Shown here piece by piece: positions 1-11,069 of a DNA stretch of 64,000 nt. The position numbers and the translations under genes were made by a program. This DNA comes from Aurifilum marmelostoma (lineage: Eukaryota; Ascomycota; Sordariomycetes; Diaporthales; Cryphonectriaceae), in contig JAMXSV010000023.1 in assembly GCA_027559495.1 (NCBI GenBank), forward strand, positions 558,001 through 622,000. Direction: 5' to 3'. Below the pieces are notes generated by a model. It was not told where the DNA came from, made no database searches, and saw only the letters and a program-made list of their open reading frames with translations. The stretch's first letter is position 1. Every line of letters starts with the position of its first letter.

Positions 1-11
1 GCACAACTTAC

Positions 12-411
12 GCCATTCTGCCGAACAGTCGCAGTCCAACGCATCGTGCTGCGAGGCGCCCATGTTCTTGGAACCGTAGAGACAATCATGTATAACCTGA
101 AAGGCTTTTGTAGACTCTTCTGTTGCGTCGGGCAGGTGGTCGAAGAGGGGCGGTGTCCGAGACCGAATCTTGATCGACGACGACTTCTTGGGCGGCTTGG
201 GTGCTGGCTCGGTATCCGGGGTCGAGGTGCTCTCGTTCTCAGCCTTGACTCCTGGCGACATGCTTGAGGATCGGGATGGCGGCTTGGACCCGTTGGGGGA
301 TGTGGAGGCACTCCGCCTCTCTTTCTTCAGCGGCGATCCATCTTGCAGGAAAGAAGCCGCCTCGTCCTTGACAGCCGCGGGCGCCCCGGCAGCGCGATCC
401 TCCTCCTCCAT
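12..411 (-). CDS. set2: SET2 histone H3K36 methyltransferase, first exon only (partial)
   Basis: Read on the minus strand from the ATG at 411, the frame stays open for 133 codons and meets a GTAAGT donor at position 11, so the rest of the gene lies left of the window. The first 85 or so residues are acidic, serine- and lysine-rich and unstructured. They are followed by a segment (LFDHLP, then a threonine- and glutamate-rich helix, CLYGSKNMG, DALDCDC) that is the conserved run into the AWS domain of fungal Set2. The CxC at the exon end would be the first zinc-binding cysteines of AWS. Set2 methylates H3 lysine 36 during RNA polymerase II elongation; the SET, post-SET and SRI domains are not in view. 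The start is the first ATG of this frame with a good context (A at -3, G at +4). Identity rests on the pre-AWS and AWS motif. Confidence 0.85.
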
Positions 412-3400
412 CTTCCAGGCAGGGCTGCGACCTCTTTCCAAGCCAGAGAGGCAAGCCAGAGCGAGCGTTTCGAGGTAGGACGCGGTGGGGGGAGAGGTGA
501 GAGGGAGGGAGAGAAGGGGGGAGGTGGTTATGAGAAGGTCGCAGCGTTTCGTGAGGGATTCGCGCGGGCCATAGACTTGCTTGTGCGGATCGAAGGCGTG
601 CGCAGCGGTGGAAGCGGGCAGAATCGCAGGTCGAGCAAGGAGAAGGGTGTTGTTGGTGATGGGATCAACAGGCTAAGCTGGAAGCATCAACGGGTCGCTA
701 TCGAACTTCCTCTCCCAGCAACACCTGCGACATGGCAGCAGCAGCGCCAACTCCTCCTTGAGCACGGTGTGCTGTTCCTCCTGGTGTGTCGAATATCGAG
801 AGACTCCTGAGCGGTGCTGGCAACGGCGGTTCGATCCAGACTCCAGTCGAGTCCCCTCGGCGGTCACTGGGAGGCTTTGTTGCGCAGATTGCAGGTGGCC
901 AAGGGAAGAAAAGTCTTGGTGTGTTTGCGACGGGTGCGGAAGTTGACCAAGTGCATACCCGGCACACACAAGTGCCATCTGCTACTGCCTCTCACTGGCT
1001 TCGGTTGTGGGTCTGGCCAGATGCAAAGCCAATGTGGGGCTAGGTCATATCTAGCGGAGGGGTCGGTGAATCTGGGGGCATACCTGAGGGTGGAGGGGGC
1101 TGCTGCAAGGCCACCTGCAGTACTGAGGCACCCTGTAATCTCTAGGTGGTCTGGATTGAAACAGGCACAGTCAGCCGTCCACAGAAGAGCACCTCACACC
1201 GTCCTGGTAGAGACTCAGTCATCACCCTGATGGATCTCAGGGCAAATTTATAAAAACAATACATGCCTCTCATCGCTGAAGAAGTTGCCCCCCAAGTGAG
1301 TAACCCTGGACAGACAAATGGATCCAGTCAGGTCTGCTCGAGAATCAGTGATGCCCCAGGTGTGAACTAGGAGGACGCTTGCCAGGTGTTCGCCTTCTGA
1401 TGGTCAATCACTTCCGCCACGCCATGCCCTGCCATGCCCTCGGAAAGGCTTTCCAAAAATGCATGCAGTGGCATTGAAAAGCCTCGTCCAGATCTTCACC
1501 ACCTCCCATACCAATCTTATGCATCGAAAAGGATTGTTGATCGAGAACGGTTGGTGTTCTATGGAGGAGAATGATAAGACACAAGGCAGATAGGTCATAC
1601 TTCCCAAATTGCCCTGCTAAGTTCCAAAACATACCCTCTCGACCAAAGCAAGCAGGTTAATACAAAATAATTCAATCATGCAAGTCGACAACACTGGGGA
1701 CTAATACAAGTAGATAAAATAATGATCAGAGGACAGAGAGGGAGGGCATCATTTATATATTCTCATCCTACAGGTGGCCCCAAGAATAAGGGCCTAGGTC
1801 GAACGTGACATAAATCAAATGCAATGTTATCCACCTCGGCCTCATTCCTTGATTAGCTACCAGATAGTGAACTATGAAGTGATGCTTCTGATTTTTTTCT
1901 TTTTCTTTTCTTTCTTGAAGATAGTCAACGTCACCGAGCATACCAGATGCATGGTCATACTGTACTGCAGGCACTGACTGCTACAGTGCATGTTGTACAG
2001 CAGCACCATGTACCATACCAGAGGACGTCCAAGATCACAGGAGAGATTACGCGCTTGGCCAGGACAGCACAAGCCCTGGGAAGCCAGCCTGGTCTGGTGC
2101 CTCCCCGTGTACATCGCATTTCTCTAACTGGAAGAAAAAAACTTTTGACCCTCGTCACTTATTTTTTATCTTTCCCCTCCGGCCCTCTTGTTTCTGCATA
2201 TATCGGATCCTATGCCTATGCCTGTTATGGCGAGTTTCTGTAAGGATATCACCTCATGACCTGCAGTGGTAGCAAGGACTGTCTCGTAACAGGCAGATCG
2301 CCGAGGTTTCTGCAAGCCCCCCGGCCTCAAGAAAAGAAGCAAGTTCGTGCGTCCCCTCCTCTGGGGTGACACCCACTTAAGGACCAGGCGGTCAATCGGA
2401 ACCAAGGAAAAACTGCTGCGGGTGCTAACGGATGCCCATTGCTGGGATTGGGTCGGGTTGGGCTGGTCTGGGGGAGATAAAACCTGGGATGGGATGGTCA
2501 CGAAGTTTTTCCAGTGTGTCGTGGCTACGGTGCCAACGCACTTCTGCAGGGCTGGTGTGTGTAGAGTGGTAGTGGGCCCTGGGCTAAAGAGGTTTCGAAG
2601 ACGGAGCGGTGAGGAGGTACAAACAAGTAAGGTTGCGAGAGGGGGTGAAAAAAGAAAAGAATTTATATTGACCCGGCGGTTCCCACTTCTGAATGCGAAA
2701 GAGAAAAGAGGGAAGGAGAGAAGGAGAAAGTGACGCTTGGTGCTTGCTTCCTTCTTCTCTTGAGAACTCGTCCATCCTTCTTTCCCCAGAAGATGGCAGA
2801 GAGCGCAACCCACTCGCACCCACGCGCACACACATACACGCACACAATCGCCGAGGCAAACACACGCGCGCACATATTGACAGACCACGATCGAGACCAC
2901 TGCACGAGCAAGGCCAGATCAGCATGCGGCTCAATCGATCCTCAGTGAACTGCTGGCTCGTGCCCCGTGGGCGCCGGTCGCTCACACAGCGGCCACCCTG
3001 CTGATGTGCTCTCTCATTGGTGAGACGGCGCAGGCGCTGCCAACCACTCAGAGCGTCGAGATGCCACCGTCAGAAAAGGCTCTTGTCCCACCCTCGCAGG
3101 CAGGCCAAGAGCGATTGAATGAGAGTGGGAGGGGGCCCCCAATGCGAGGTCTCATTGGACTGAGCACTGGCCACAGGTGGTCCATGATTCGACAGCCTTG
3201 CAGTAAGTTGTAAGTCAAAATTGAACCCTGGTCGCCGTGTTCTCCCTTGATGGATCATTTACGGCAGAGGAAACATCCCAGGCCCCATTTTGTTTGGGAC
3301 AGGATTCGGTCTGCTACGAACGAACGGGCGACTGGGCTCGTAATGGCTGACAGAGGGCTAGCAGCAGCAGCAGCAGCAGCAGCAGCAAGCAGACAATCCA

Positions 3401-6042
3401 AAAGAAGAAAAAAAAGAACAATCATCGCACGGTCCCGTGGCATCCAAGTGACCCCAAAAAGCGGGTGTCATGTGCACCGGTCGGGTTCAACCCCATTGGC
3501 CTAGACGCTGCAGTGGGTGTCATGTTCGCGATGCTGGCTGTGGTGGCGCGCCCTCCTTCATATTTTGGGAGGGGGGGGGGAGGGGGGGTTGCATGTGCAT
3601 GCGTGCAGTGCATGACGACGGGCAGCCCGCGCGACGAGAGAGAAGAGAGAAGGGAGAGAGCGAGTGAGCTCCTGGGGAGCTCTGCCGCATTGGTGCTGCA
3701 TTAGACCAGACCCGCTCCGGTCGACCTATCCCATCCCATCCGCGCTGGCATTGGCACACACTGCCGCTGCTCGCGACAGAATGCGACAGCTCGTTTTGGA
3801 TGCGATTCCACGATGCGAGTGGCCTGACAGCACCAGCCCCAACCCTGCGCTCACTACCACCCGCCCGCCCTTTCTTTTTCCCTTTCCCTAGGTGGGTGGA
3901 GGTGAGGGAGGAGGGCGGAAAGCCAAGTTTCAGCCCTGCATGCTTCTTCCTGATGGCAGTGCAAGATTCATTATCCTGGAGGTGTGCAGTCTGGGTCAGG
4001 CTAGACTGAGATCCTGTGTTTCATTTTGTCCCTGCTTTTCGATTCTCTCCTACCGCGCCTCTGCAGCCTCTACACAGAGGCAGGGGGGAGGGTGTGAAAA
4101 AAAGAAAGAAAAAAAAAACCCCCCAAAGAAAAAGGAAAAGGAAGAAAGAAAGGGGGAAAAAAAAAAAGGAAAGAAGAGGAAAAGAAAGAAGAAAAGGGAC
4201 ACACACGACTTCTTAAAACCGCCGATTCGGCTCAGTCCCAGGACCCAGGACCGGGACTTCGAGAACCGAGGACCAGGTTGTGCTGGCTGGCTGGTACATC
4301 TTCCTGACTGGTGTTTTCCCCTTCACCTCATTTCATCATCTATCGAAAAGCCAAGCACACAAGAGAGAGAGATATATATATCCCTCTCGATGCGCACGAG
4401 AGACATTTGACAACGCCGCTTCGAGATCTCAAATCTCCAATTCTGGGAAGGTTTGAGAAAAGATTTGAGTTCTTTGCTTCTTTCCTCTGCCAATCTCCGG
4501 GGACTACCAGCACGTGGGAGAAACATTTTAACCTTCTTGATCCTGGCTGCACATCTCATCTCGGGCCCCCAGCCAAGATTTGCCAGATTGCCTCACCAGG
4601 TGGCCCACTCACTGCGACCTACTTACTGCTGGGAGCTGGGACGAACCTCTCGACTTGGGATACCGAACGCCACACCTTAAGGGGCGACGAATCAGCCAGC
4701 TGTCTGAACGAGAAGCGTACGCCTGCACCATCGTCATAGCAGCGACAGGCGACGCACGATTCTGGGCCGACCTGGGTGTTGTTGTGTCAGGACTATGGTC
4801 GTTCTCGCATCATCACATGTCTTTGGTCCCAAAAACCAACCAACCATCAATCGACGCACTGAACTTCATCCTGAGCCGACATACGACACACGACAGACCA
4901 CCTGGCAGGCGACAGGTTGCAAGGAGAATTAAAGGCGATCACTCGGCATCACGGTCTCGGTAATTGTCACCAACCCCGACATAATTTTCCAAGGTCAAGA
5001 CCAGCCCGAGAGAGCGAGAGAAACACACAGACCACTACCAAATCCACCCGCCTCAGACCCCTCGAACCACGTCTGGCTCGTTTTGGGTTTCTTTGTTGCC
5101 TCGAGCGAAGAGAGACTCGACCGACGGATCAGGAATCTCACGGACCACCACCCACTCACGACAAGGACCAGGAAAAAGCTGGGGCCTGTCCTGGGTCTAA
5201 CCCATCCCAGCACCCAGCCCTTAAAAGAGAAAAGAGAGCGAAGAAGAACAAACCGGATCCTCCTCCAGGAAAAGGGTCCCCATCCCCCAAAAAACGCTCT
5301 CGCAAGGATACGAAGGCCCCAGAAACCTGGGTCAGCCCGCCGGGCGGTGTCAGGGTATTAAAATTACCAGTGGAGGTGTTCGCCCTACCTGTCTATTTTG
5401 TACGACCAAATCTCGGCTGCTCTGCCTCTGCCTCTGCTGGTTTCCGCTCCAGAGGAATTTTTTTCTTTTCTTTTTTGTTGTTCCTTGAACCTTTACCTTT
5501 TACTACTAGCCTTTCCTTCATCTGGCTCCACCCCAGCCAGTGGCCTCCCACCCATAACACATACACCTACCTACCTACCTCCGAGTACACACCCATACCC
5601 AGACCCATACCCAGACCCATACCACCACCCCCCACCCCTTCTCAGGGATCGTGCAGCTGAAAGTCTTCATTCTTCATCATCATTCTTCTCTCAATTGCAC
5701 CCTGCCTCCCAGACGCGCGCTTGGTCGCCTCCTCGCGCCTGGTCGTCCCACTTGACTCGATCTTCTCTTCTTCTTTCCCGGAGGCCGCCCCTCCTCTGTT
5801 GCGTTTTGGACCTCTCTCTTTCTTTTACTCGTCCTCATCCCTTCTCTTCTCTACCTTCTCACTGCCCTTTGTGTCTCTTGTCATTCGCTCGTTTCTGATC
5901 CTTTCCTGTTTGGATAAGTCGATGAGGTGAAGAAAAAATTAAGTGAAGAGAAGGGGAGAAAAAAAGAAGAAAGAAGAAGAAAAAGAACACGGAATTTCCC
6001 CTCTGTCAGGCAGGACAACGACATACATACATACGTGCTGTA

Positions 6043-6087
<45 letters not shown>

Positions 6088-6328
6088 TATAGCAATCACA
6101 AGCTGGGCCAGGGTCCTCCTCCTGCGCCTCCCCATGCTCCACAGCCAATATTCCGCCCATCCGCATTTCACTCACAACTCGTGACTCCTGCCTGGCTTGT
6201 GCACTTGGACTTTTCGTCATTCCCTCCGACTCTGAGCCCTGGTCTCGTCTGTCTTTTTGCTTTTCTGTTCTCGCGATCCTGGCCTCGCCTGACATGAGGC
6301 TAGTTTGGCACACCAGCAGCGGCTCGTG
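412..6328. other. Intergenic region between divergent set2 and the AT-hook gene
   Basis: This 5.9 kb stretch shows no convincing gene. Open frames here overlap on both strands, are low in complexity and lack family motifs. It holds a (GCA)9 tract at 3361-3387, G10-A-G7 at 3571-3588, a purine block at about 4098-4199, CA/CG-rich repeats at about 2826-2872 and a (GT)20 tract at 6046-6086. From about 5450 to 6300 the plus strand is strongly pyrimidine-rich, as is common just upstream of highly transcribed fungal genes, so this is probably promoter and 5' UTR of the AT-hook gene. Confidence 0.6.
6046..6086. repeat. (GT)20 microsatellite
   Basis: An uninterrupted GT dinucleotide tract about 240 bp upstream of the start codon of the AT-hook gene, probably in its promoter or 5' UTR. 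Confidence 0.95.
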
Positions 6329-7726
6329 ATGATGGACGCGGGGAACTTTACCGAGGACGAAAAGGTGCGCCCCTTCCAAGCAGATCGTCGAGCCTATGAT
6401 CATCATCGTCATCGCCTCTCCTTTCTCCTGCTCTGCCCCTCTGTCTATTTGTCTTGTGTGTGCTCTTATCCGAAGACTCCCCTCTAACCGACGTGTTGTC
6501 TCTAGCGCTTCGTCCTCGCTGAATACATCAAGGCCAGCCAGGTGGATATCGAGCAGCTTGTAGCCTTCATCAAGGTGAACCAGCTGCAGACAGACTGGTT
6601 CTCGATGCAGCTGCCCGGAGGTGAGCCGGTCTGGAAGTTCTTCCTTCCCCTCTTTCCCTCTTGTTATCCACTTCCCCGAAGGATCCAGCGAGTATCGCCA
6701 GTCTTTATTTTCCTAACATTTGCTTATGGAACAGGCCGGAACATGCACCAGTGTATGCGCGCAGCCTCGAGCATGCTTGACATAGAACTGGATCTGCCGA
6801 GCGTGCCCAATCTCAAGAAGCGCAAGTCCGCGAGCGATCTCCTGACCGAGCAGGCGCCCAAGCGGATGGCCTCGATGGCGCACCTCCCGTACCCCCCACA
6901 GCAACAGCAGCAGCAGCAGCAGCACAGGCCGCCGTCCCGACCACAGGACCAGCAGACACCGCCCCTGCCGCAGCCCTCGCCGTCTCCGCTAGCCCAGCAG
7001 CAGCAGCAGCAGCCGCCCGGTAGCGGTGGGTTGCCTCCACCGCGGGCGAACCTCAACATCCAACCTAGGCCGGCACTCGAGGCGAAACAACACTCCACCG
7101 AGGGCTACGGCGTCTTCCCGTCCAAGACGCCTTCCAACGGGTACAGCGTCTTCTCGTCGAACCCCACAGGGAGGAAACGGGGCCGACCGAGCAAGGCCGA
7201 GAAGGAAGCACAGGCCCGCGCCAACTCCACCTCCTGGATGAACACAGGCCCTATCCCGATCAGCCCGAAACCAGCGGGCCACCCGCCCAGCACCCCCATC
7301 CCCGGAATACTACCAGCAACAGCACCAACGACACCAGCACCAGCACCTGCACCTACACCTGCACCTGCAGCAGCAGGAGGAGGAGGAGGCGTAGGCGCCC
7401 AGTATCCCGTCCCGGCGCAGGCTTACAACACAGCGCCGCCGGCATCAGCAGTGTCAACATCCGCGGGATCTGCAGATTCCCCGCGGATGCGAGACGTAAG
7501 AGGAGGAAGTGTAGGAGGCGGTCCGATATTGCCACGCCCTCGGCAGCCTCAGGGATATACGGAGCATCAGGGGCCGCCGGCAGTCAACACAATGAAATCG
7601 GAAAAATCACCATCGATCGGGAATTTGATCACGCCGGATTCGCCTCCAGCACAGCACAGAAACGTGCCAGCGCCGATAGTGGTACCACATACTCGAGATC
7701 CCCCGCCCGTGACCAATTCAGCGTAG
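6329..7726 (+). CDS. AT-hook DNA-binding protein of unknown role
   Basis: Three exons are inferred: 6329-6364, 6506-6620 and 6735-7726, joining to 380 aa. Intron 1 begins GTGCGC and ends CTAG; intron 2 begins GTGAGC, contains CTAAC and ends ACAG. Residues 10-60 form a compact region (RFVLAEYIK, then IEQLVAFIK, then GRNMHQCMRAA) that looks like a helical bundle. The remainder is disordered, with glutamine runs from CAG codons, proline-rich segments and an alanine/proline linker. At about residues 196-210 lies a classic AT-hook (GRKRGRPSKAEKEAQ), which binds the minor groove of AT-rich DNA. I recognise the architecture as a conserved, uncharacterised Pezizomycotina protein and assign no pathway. 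A chromatin or transcription role is an inference from the AT-hook. Tandem ATGs at 6329 and 6332 make the exact start ambiguous by one residue. Intron 2 is 114 nt and open in frame. Confidence 0.8.
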
Positions 7727-8146
7727 GACGTCAGTCCGAAAGAATATTGGAGAAAGAGGCTCGTTTTTTTTTTTTCGCCAGGATCCAATAATCTTCCGGG
7801 AGGGTATTTCCTTTTCTTTTTTTTAAAAAAAAAGATCGAGGGCGACAAGAATCGAAAAGTCGACTGGGGATTCTTATGATGTGATTTCGCGCACAACGTG
7901 CGGGCGGCAGTGGTTGGAAAAAAAAAACCAAAAAAAACCAGCAGGATCAAAAGCTGCATTGGCACGGGGGAAATTTTTTTTCTGGCCAAAAAAAGGACAT
8001 ACTTTATCAGTCTGGTTGAGAGATACTCCTGGATGGGCCAGTCGTGTGACAGCGCACTTATTAGTGGTGGTTTGGGATTTTTACGTTATAACGTCGACAT
8101 CGACATATACGGCCGACCTTTATTTCTTCTTCTTCTTCTTCTTCTT

Positions 8147-8177
<31 letters not shown>

Positions 8178-9534
8178 TTTTTCTCCCAAGGCTGCTAGGG
8201 TCGGACAGTCTTTTCTTTCTTCTCTTCCGAATGTTTTTTCCTGTTTCATCTTTCTTCCATTTTGTCTTGTCCCCTCGAGAGGATCGGGTTCTAGGAAGGC
8301 GGGCGCGATGCAAAGCTATATATACATTGACGACACGACAAAGCAGGTTGACCAATTTGTCGCATTTGCATTCTGAAGATTGTTTTCACCTAGGGCAAAA
8401 GGAAAAATTGCACGTGGAGGAAGAAGGGGGAACAGGGGTTATAGGAGTCTCGAGGGGATACAAGAACTTGGCACATGAATGTGTCTATTTCTCTTCCTTT
8501 GTCTTCTTCTTTCCATTTGTCCACGTTGGCCCCCCCCCCCCTTTTTTTTCCTTTTTTTTTTCTTTTCTTTTTCTTTTTTCACCTTTTTTTCCCCCCTTCT
8601 TTTTCGGAGACATTTCCAATATGTCCAATTTTTGTGAATGCGGGGAAAATGCGAAAGGAGTTTGGTATTTTGTGATTATATATGGGTGGTATCAGTGTAC
8701 GATTCTCAGCAGAGAAGGAAGAGTGACACCAGGTCACATGCATGTATAAGAAGAGACAGAGAGGCAGAACGAAGTCTCGAATGCTTTTGCTTGGGTGTGT
8801 CTGAATTTGGTGATCAACTTAATTCTATTCACCCCCCCCCCCTCCCCCCCCCCTTCTTTTGTGTCTCCTGCCCAGGAGTCATGGTCAGGCTGAGAGAAGG
8901 GGGGAGAGGGGGATGAAGGAGAGGGCAAAAAGGCTGGTACTGCTGACAAGGCGCCTATTCCTTTCATATACTGGACAGATGATGAACACATAACTTCATC
9001 CGGTGGACAGCTACAGAGAAGAGATATTCTTTTGAGACCTCAAGTGTTTAGCGCAGTGCAACACCTCAACACATGCACAAAAGTGAGCAGGCCAAGTCTT
9101 GTCATGTCCCATTTGGCGAATGGGAGGAGCTCATCTGAGAATATAAGACTTGGGGACATATTCCCACCCTTTCCTGTTGTGACCCGCCAGCAATTGCCGT
9201 GATAGGCTCGGCGGGCCACTTTCCCCTCTCTTACTTGATCTGGGCCTGCAGTGGAGGGGGGGGGGGGGGTTGTGTTGCAGTGCAGCGGGGTCACACACCC
9301 ATTTGGGTGTTATTGCGTGAGTGGACGGAGTCCAGAGAGGGACTGTTGATAAGCATAGTGGCGTGATACTATGTATTGTCTTTTTGAGTGACTGAGGTTA
9401 CCCTGGTATTGTCATTATCAGCGCCCCTAGTCAAGTAGAGAGACTCCATTAATATTTATTGATTCACCAGGAGAGTCTCGACCAGACTATATCCTGCTGC
9501 CCCGGCATCCATCTACATACAGTACATGCCCTCT
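7727..9534. other. Intergenic region between the convergent AT-hook and GH35 genes
   Basis: No gene is seen. The 1.8 kb holds poly-A/T tracts after the AT-hook stop, a (TTC) microsatellite at 8124-8175, C12 at 8530-8541, C11-T-C10 at 8832-8853 and G14 at 9256-9269. Open frames crossing these tracts are built from simple repeats. Both flanking 3' UTRs must lie here. Confidence 0.6.
8124..8175. repeat. (TTC)17 microsatellite
   Basis: A trinucleotide tract about 400 bp downstream of the AT-hook gene stop codon. It creates poly-Leu and poly-Arg frames on the two strands that are not genes. Confidence 0.95.
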
Positions 9535-11025
9535 CTACACATACTGCCTCCGATCACTCCACCCGGGCTGCAGATCCGACCAGTCCCGATTAAACCCAAA
9601 CCCGGTCTGATAGACATCATAAACCACCAGCTCCAGCCCCTCCAGCGCGGCCCCTCCCTCCTCCATCGCCCAGAGGCTCACCGCCAGGTAATTGGAGCCT
9701 CTGTTGTTCACCACCCCGGGGGGCACAGGAAACACCGTCTGCGGGCCAATGTGCGGCTCGTACTTGCCGTACTGGTACCCGTTCACCCAGAACATGACGC
9801 GGGCGGCGGTGCCCTCGGCGGCGGAGAAGGCGATGCCCAGCGGGGCGTCGAGGTCGTCGTCGATGTCGAGGGTGAAGTTGGCCACGTAGAACCGGACGCC
9901 CGGCGCGGCGAGCCCGTCGAGGGGGCTGCTGGAGTCGTCCCAGGCTGCGTACGAGGGCGGGTACGAGGTCTCCGGGGAGAAGCCGGGCAGGTGCCAGCCT
10001 AGGCGCTCGCCGTACAGACCGCCTTCGTTGAAGGGCCCGCGGACGGGGTCTATGTTGGCTGCGCCGCCTCCCGCGTTGCCCTGGATCTTCCAGGTGGTGA
10101 AGCCTCCGCCTGTGGTGGTGGAGGAGGAGGAGGAGGGGGAGTAATTGTGCGCCGTACAGGCCGCGGGGGACGTTCATGCCGCCCGAGACAGAGGTCTCGT
10201 CGTGGCCGTGGTAGTCGACCAGCACAGTGATGACGTTTTCCCGTTGGGGCGGGGAGGTGGAGCCGTTGTTGGAGCCAGGAAGCAGCGCGGAGGGGGGCAG
10301 GGCCAGGACGGCGGTGGTGGTCTCGAGGGCGCTGGTGTTGCCCGTGTCGCCGCCGATGAAGACGCCGTTGAGCCAGGCGCTCCAGCCAAAGGCGTTGCCG
10401 CCCGAGGCGGTGATGTTGACCGAGGTGTAGTTGGAGGGAGAAGGGAAGTAGCCGCGGTAGATCTTGGCTCCTGCGTAGTAGCCGTAGTCGGAGGAGAAGA
10501 GCACGGGGAGGGTGTAAGGGGCGATGTAGGCCTCCGAGGTGGTCTTGTTGCAGACGGTCCAGGACGAGTCGTCAAAGGCAGGGTCTGCCTCGGGGAGGGA
10601 GTCGGCAGAGTACCAGGTCAGGCCGGCGAGCTGCGGCAGGGAGACCTGGCGGGACTCGGTGCCTGGGATGGTGGCCCTGAACGTGCCGTAGCTTGTTCTC
10701 GTTGTGTTGAGAGGGATGTCGTTCCATGTGATGGAGGTGATGCTGTTGCTACTGCTGCTCAGGGTCTCGATGGTGGTGGTGACGTTGTTGTCGCCTGAGA
10801 TCCGGAGCACCCCGTCGCCGTCGACAGATGCGCTCCTGACGAGGTAAGAGCCCAAGATGAAGATCTTGTCGTCAGGCGAGCCGTAGACATCATCAGAGGC
10901 ACCGGTAGACGGCGCCCAGAATGACCATGCCGAGACCTGGTCGAGCAGATACACGAGCACGCCGTTGGAGAACTTTACAAATGTCGGACCACTTCCCTGC
11001 GTATATGTGAAGACCTGGCTGGCCA

Positions 11026-11069
<44 letters not shown>

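Noticed and set aside
2166..2900. 244-codon minus-strand frame upstream of the AT-hook gene
   Set aside because: Composed of CA/GT and purine repeats translated as Cys/Val/Arg-rich sequence; no family resemblance and no intron signals.
10093..10140. 48-nt intron as explanation of the GH35 frame change
   Set aside because: GT and AG ends exist, but the length is a multiple of three and so does not restore the needed frame.
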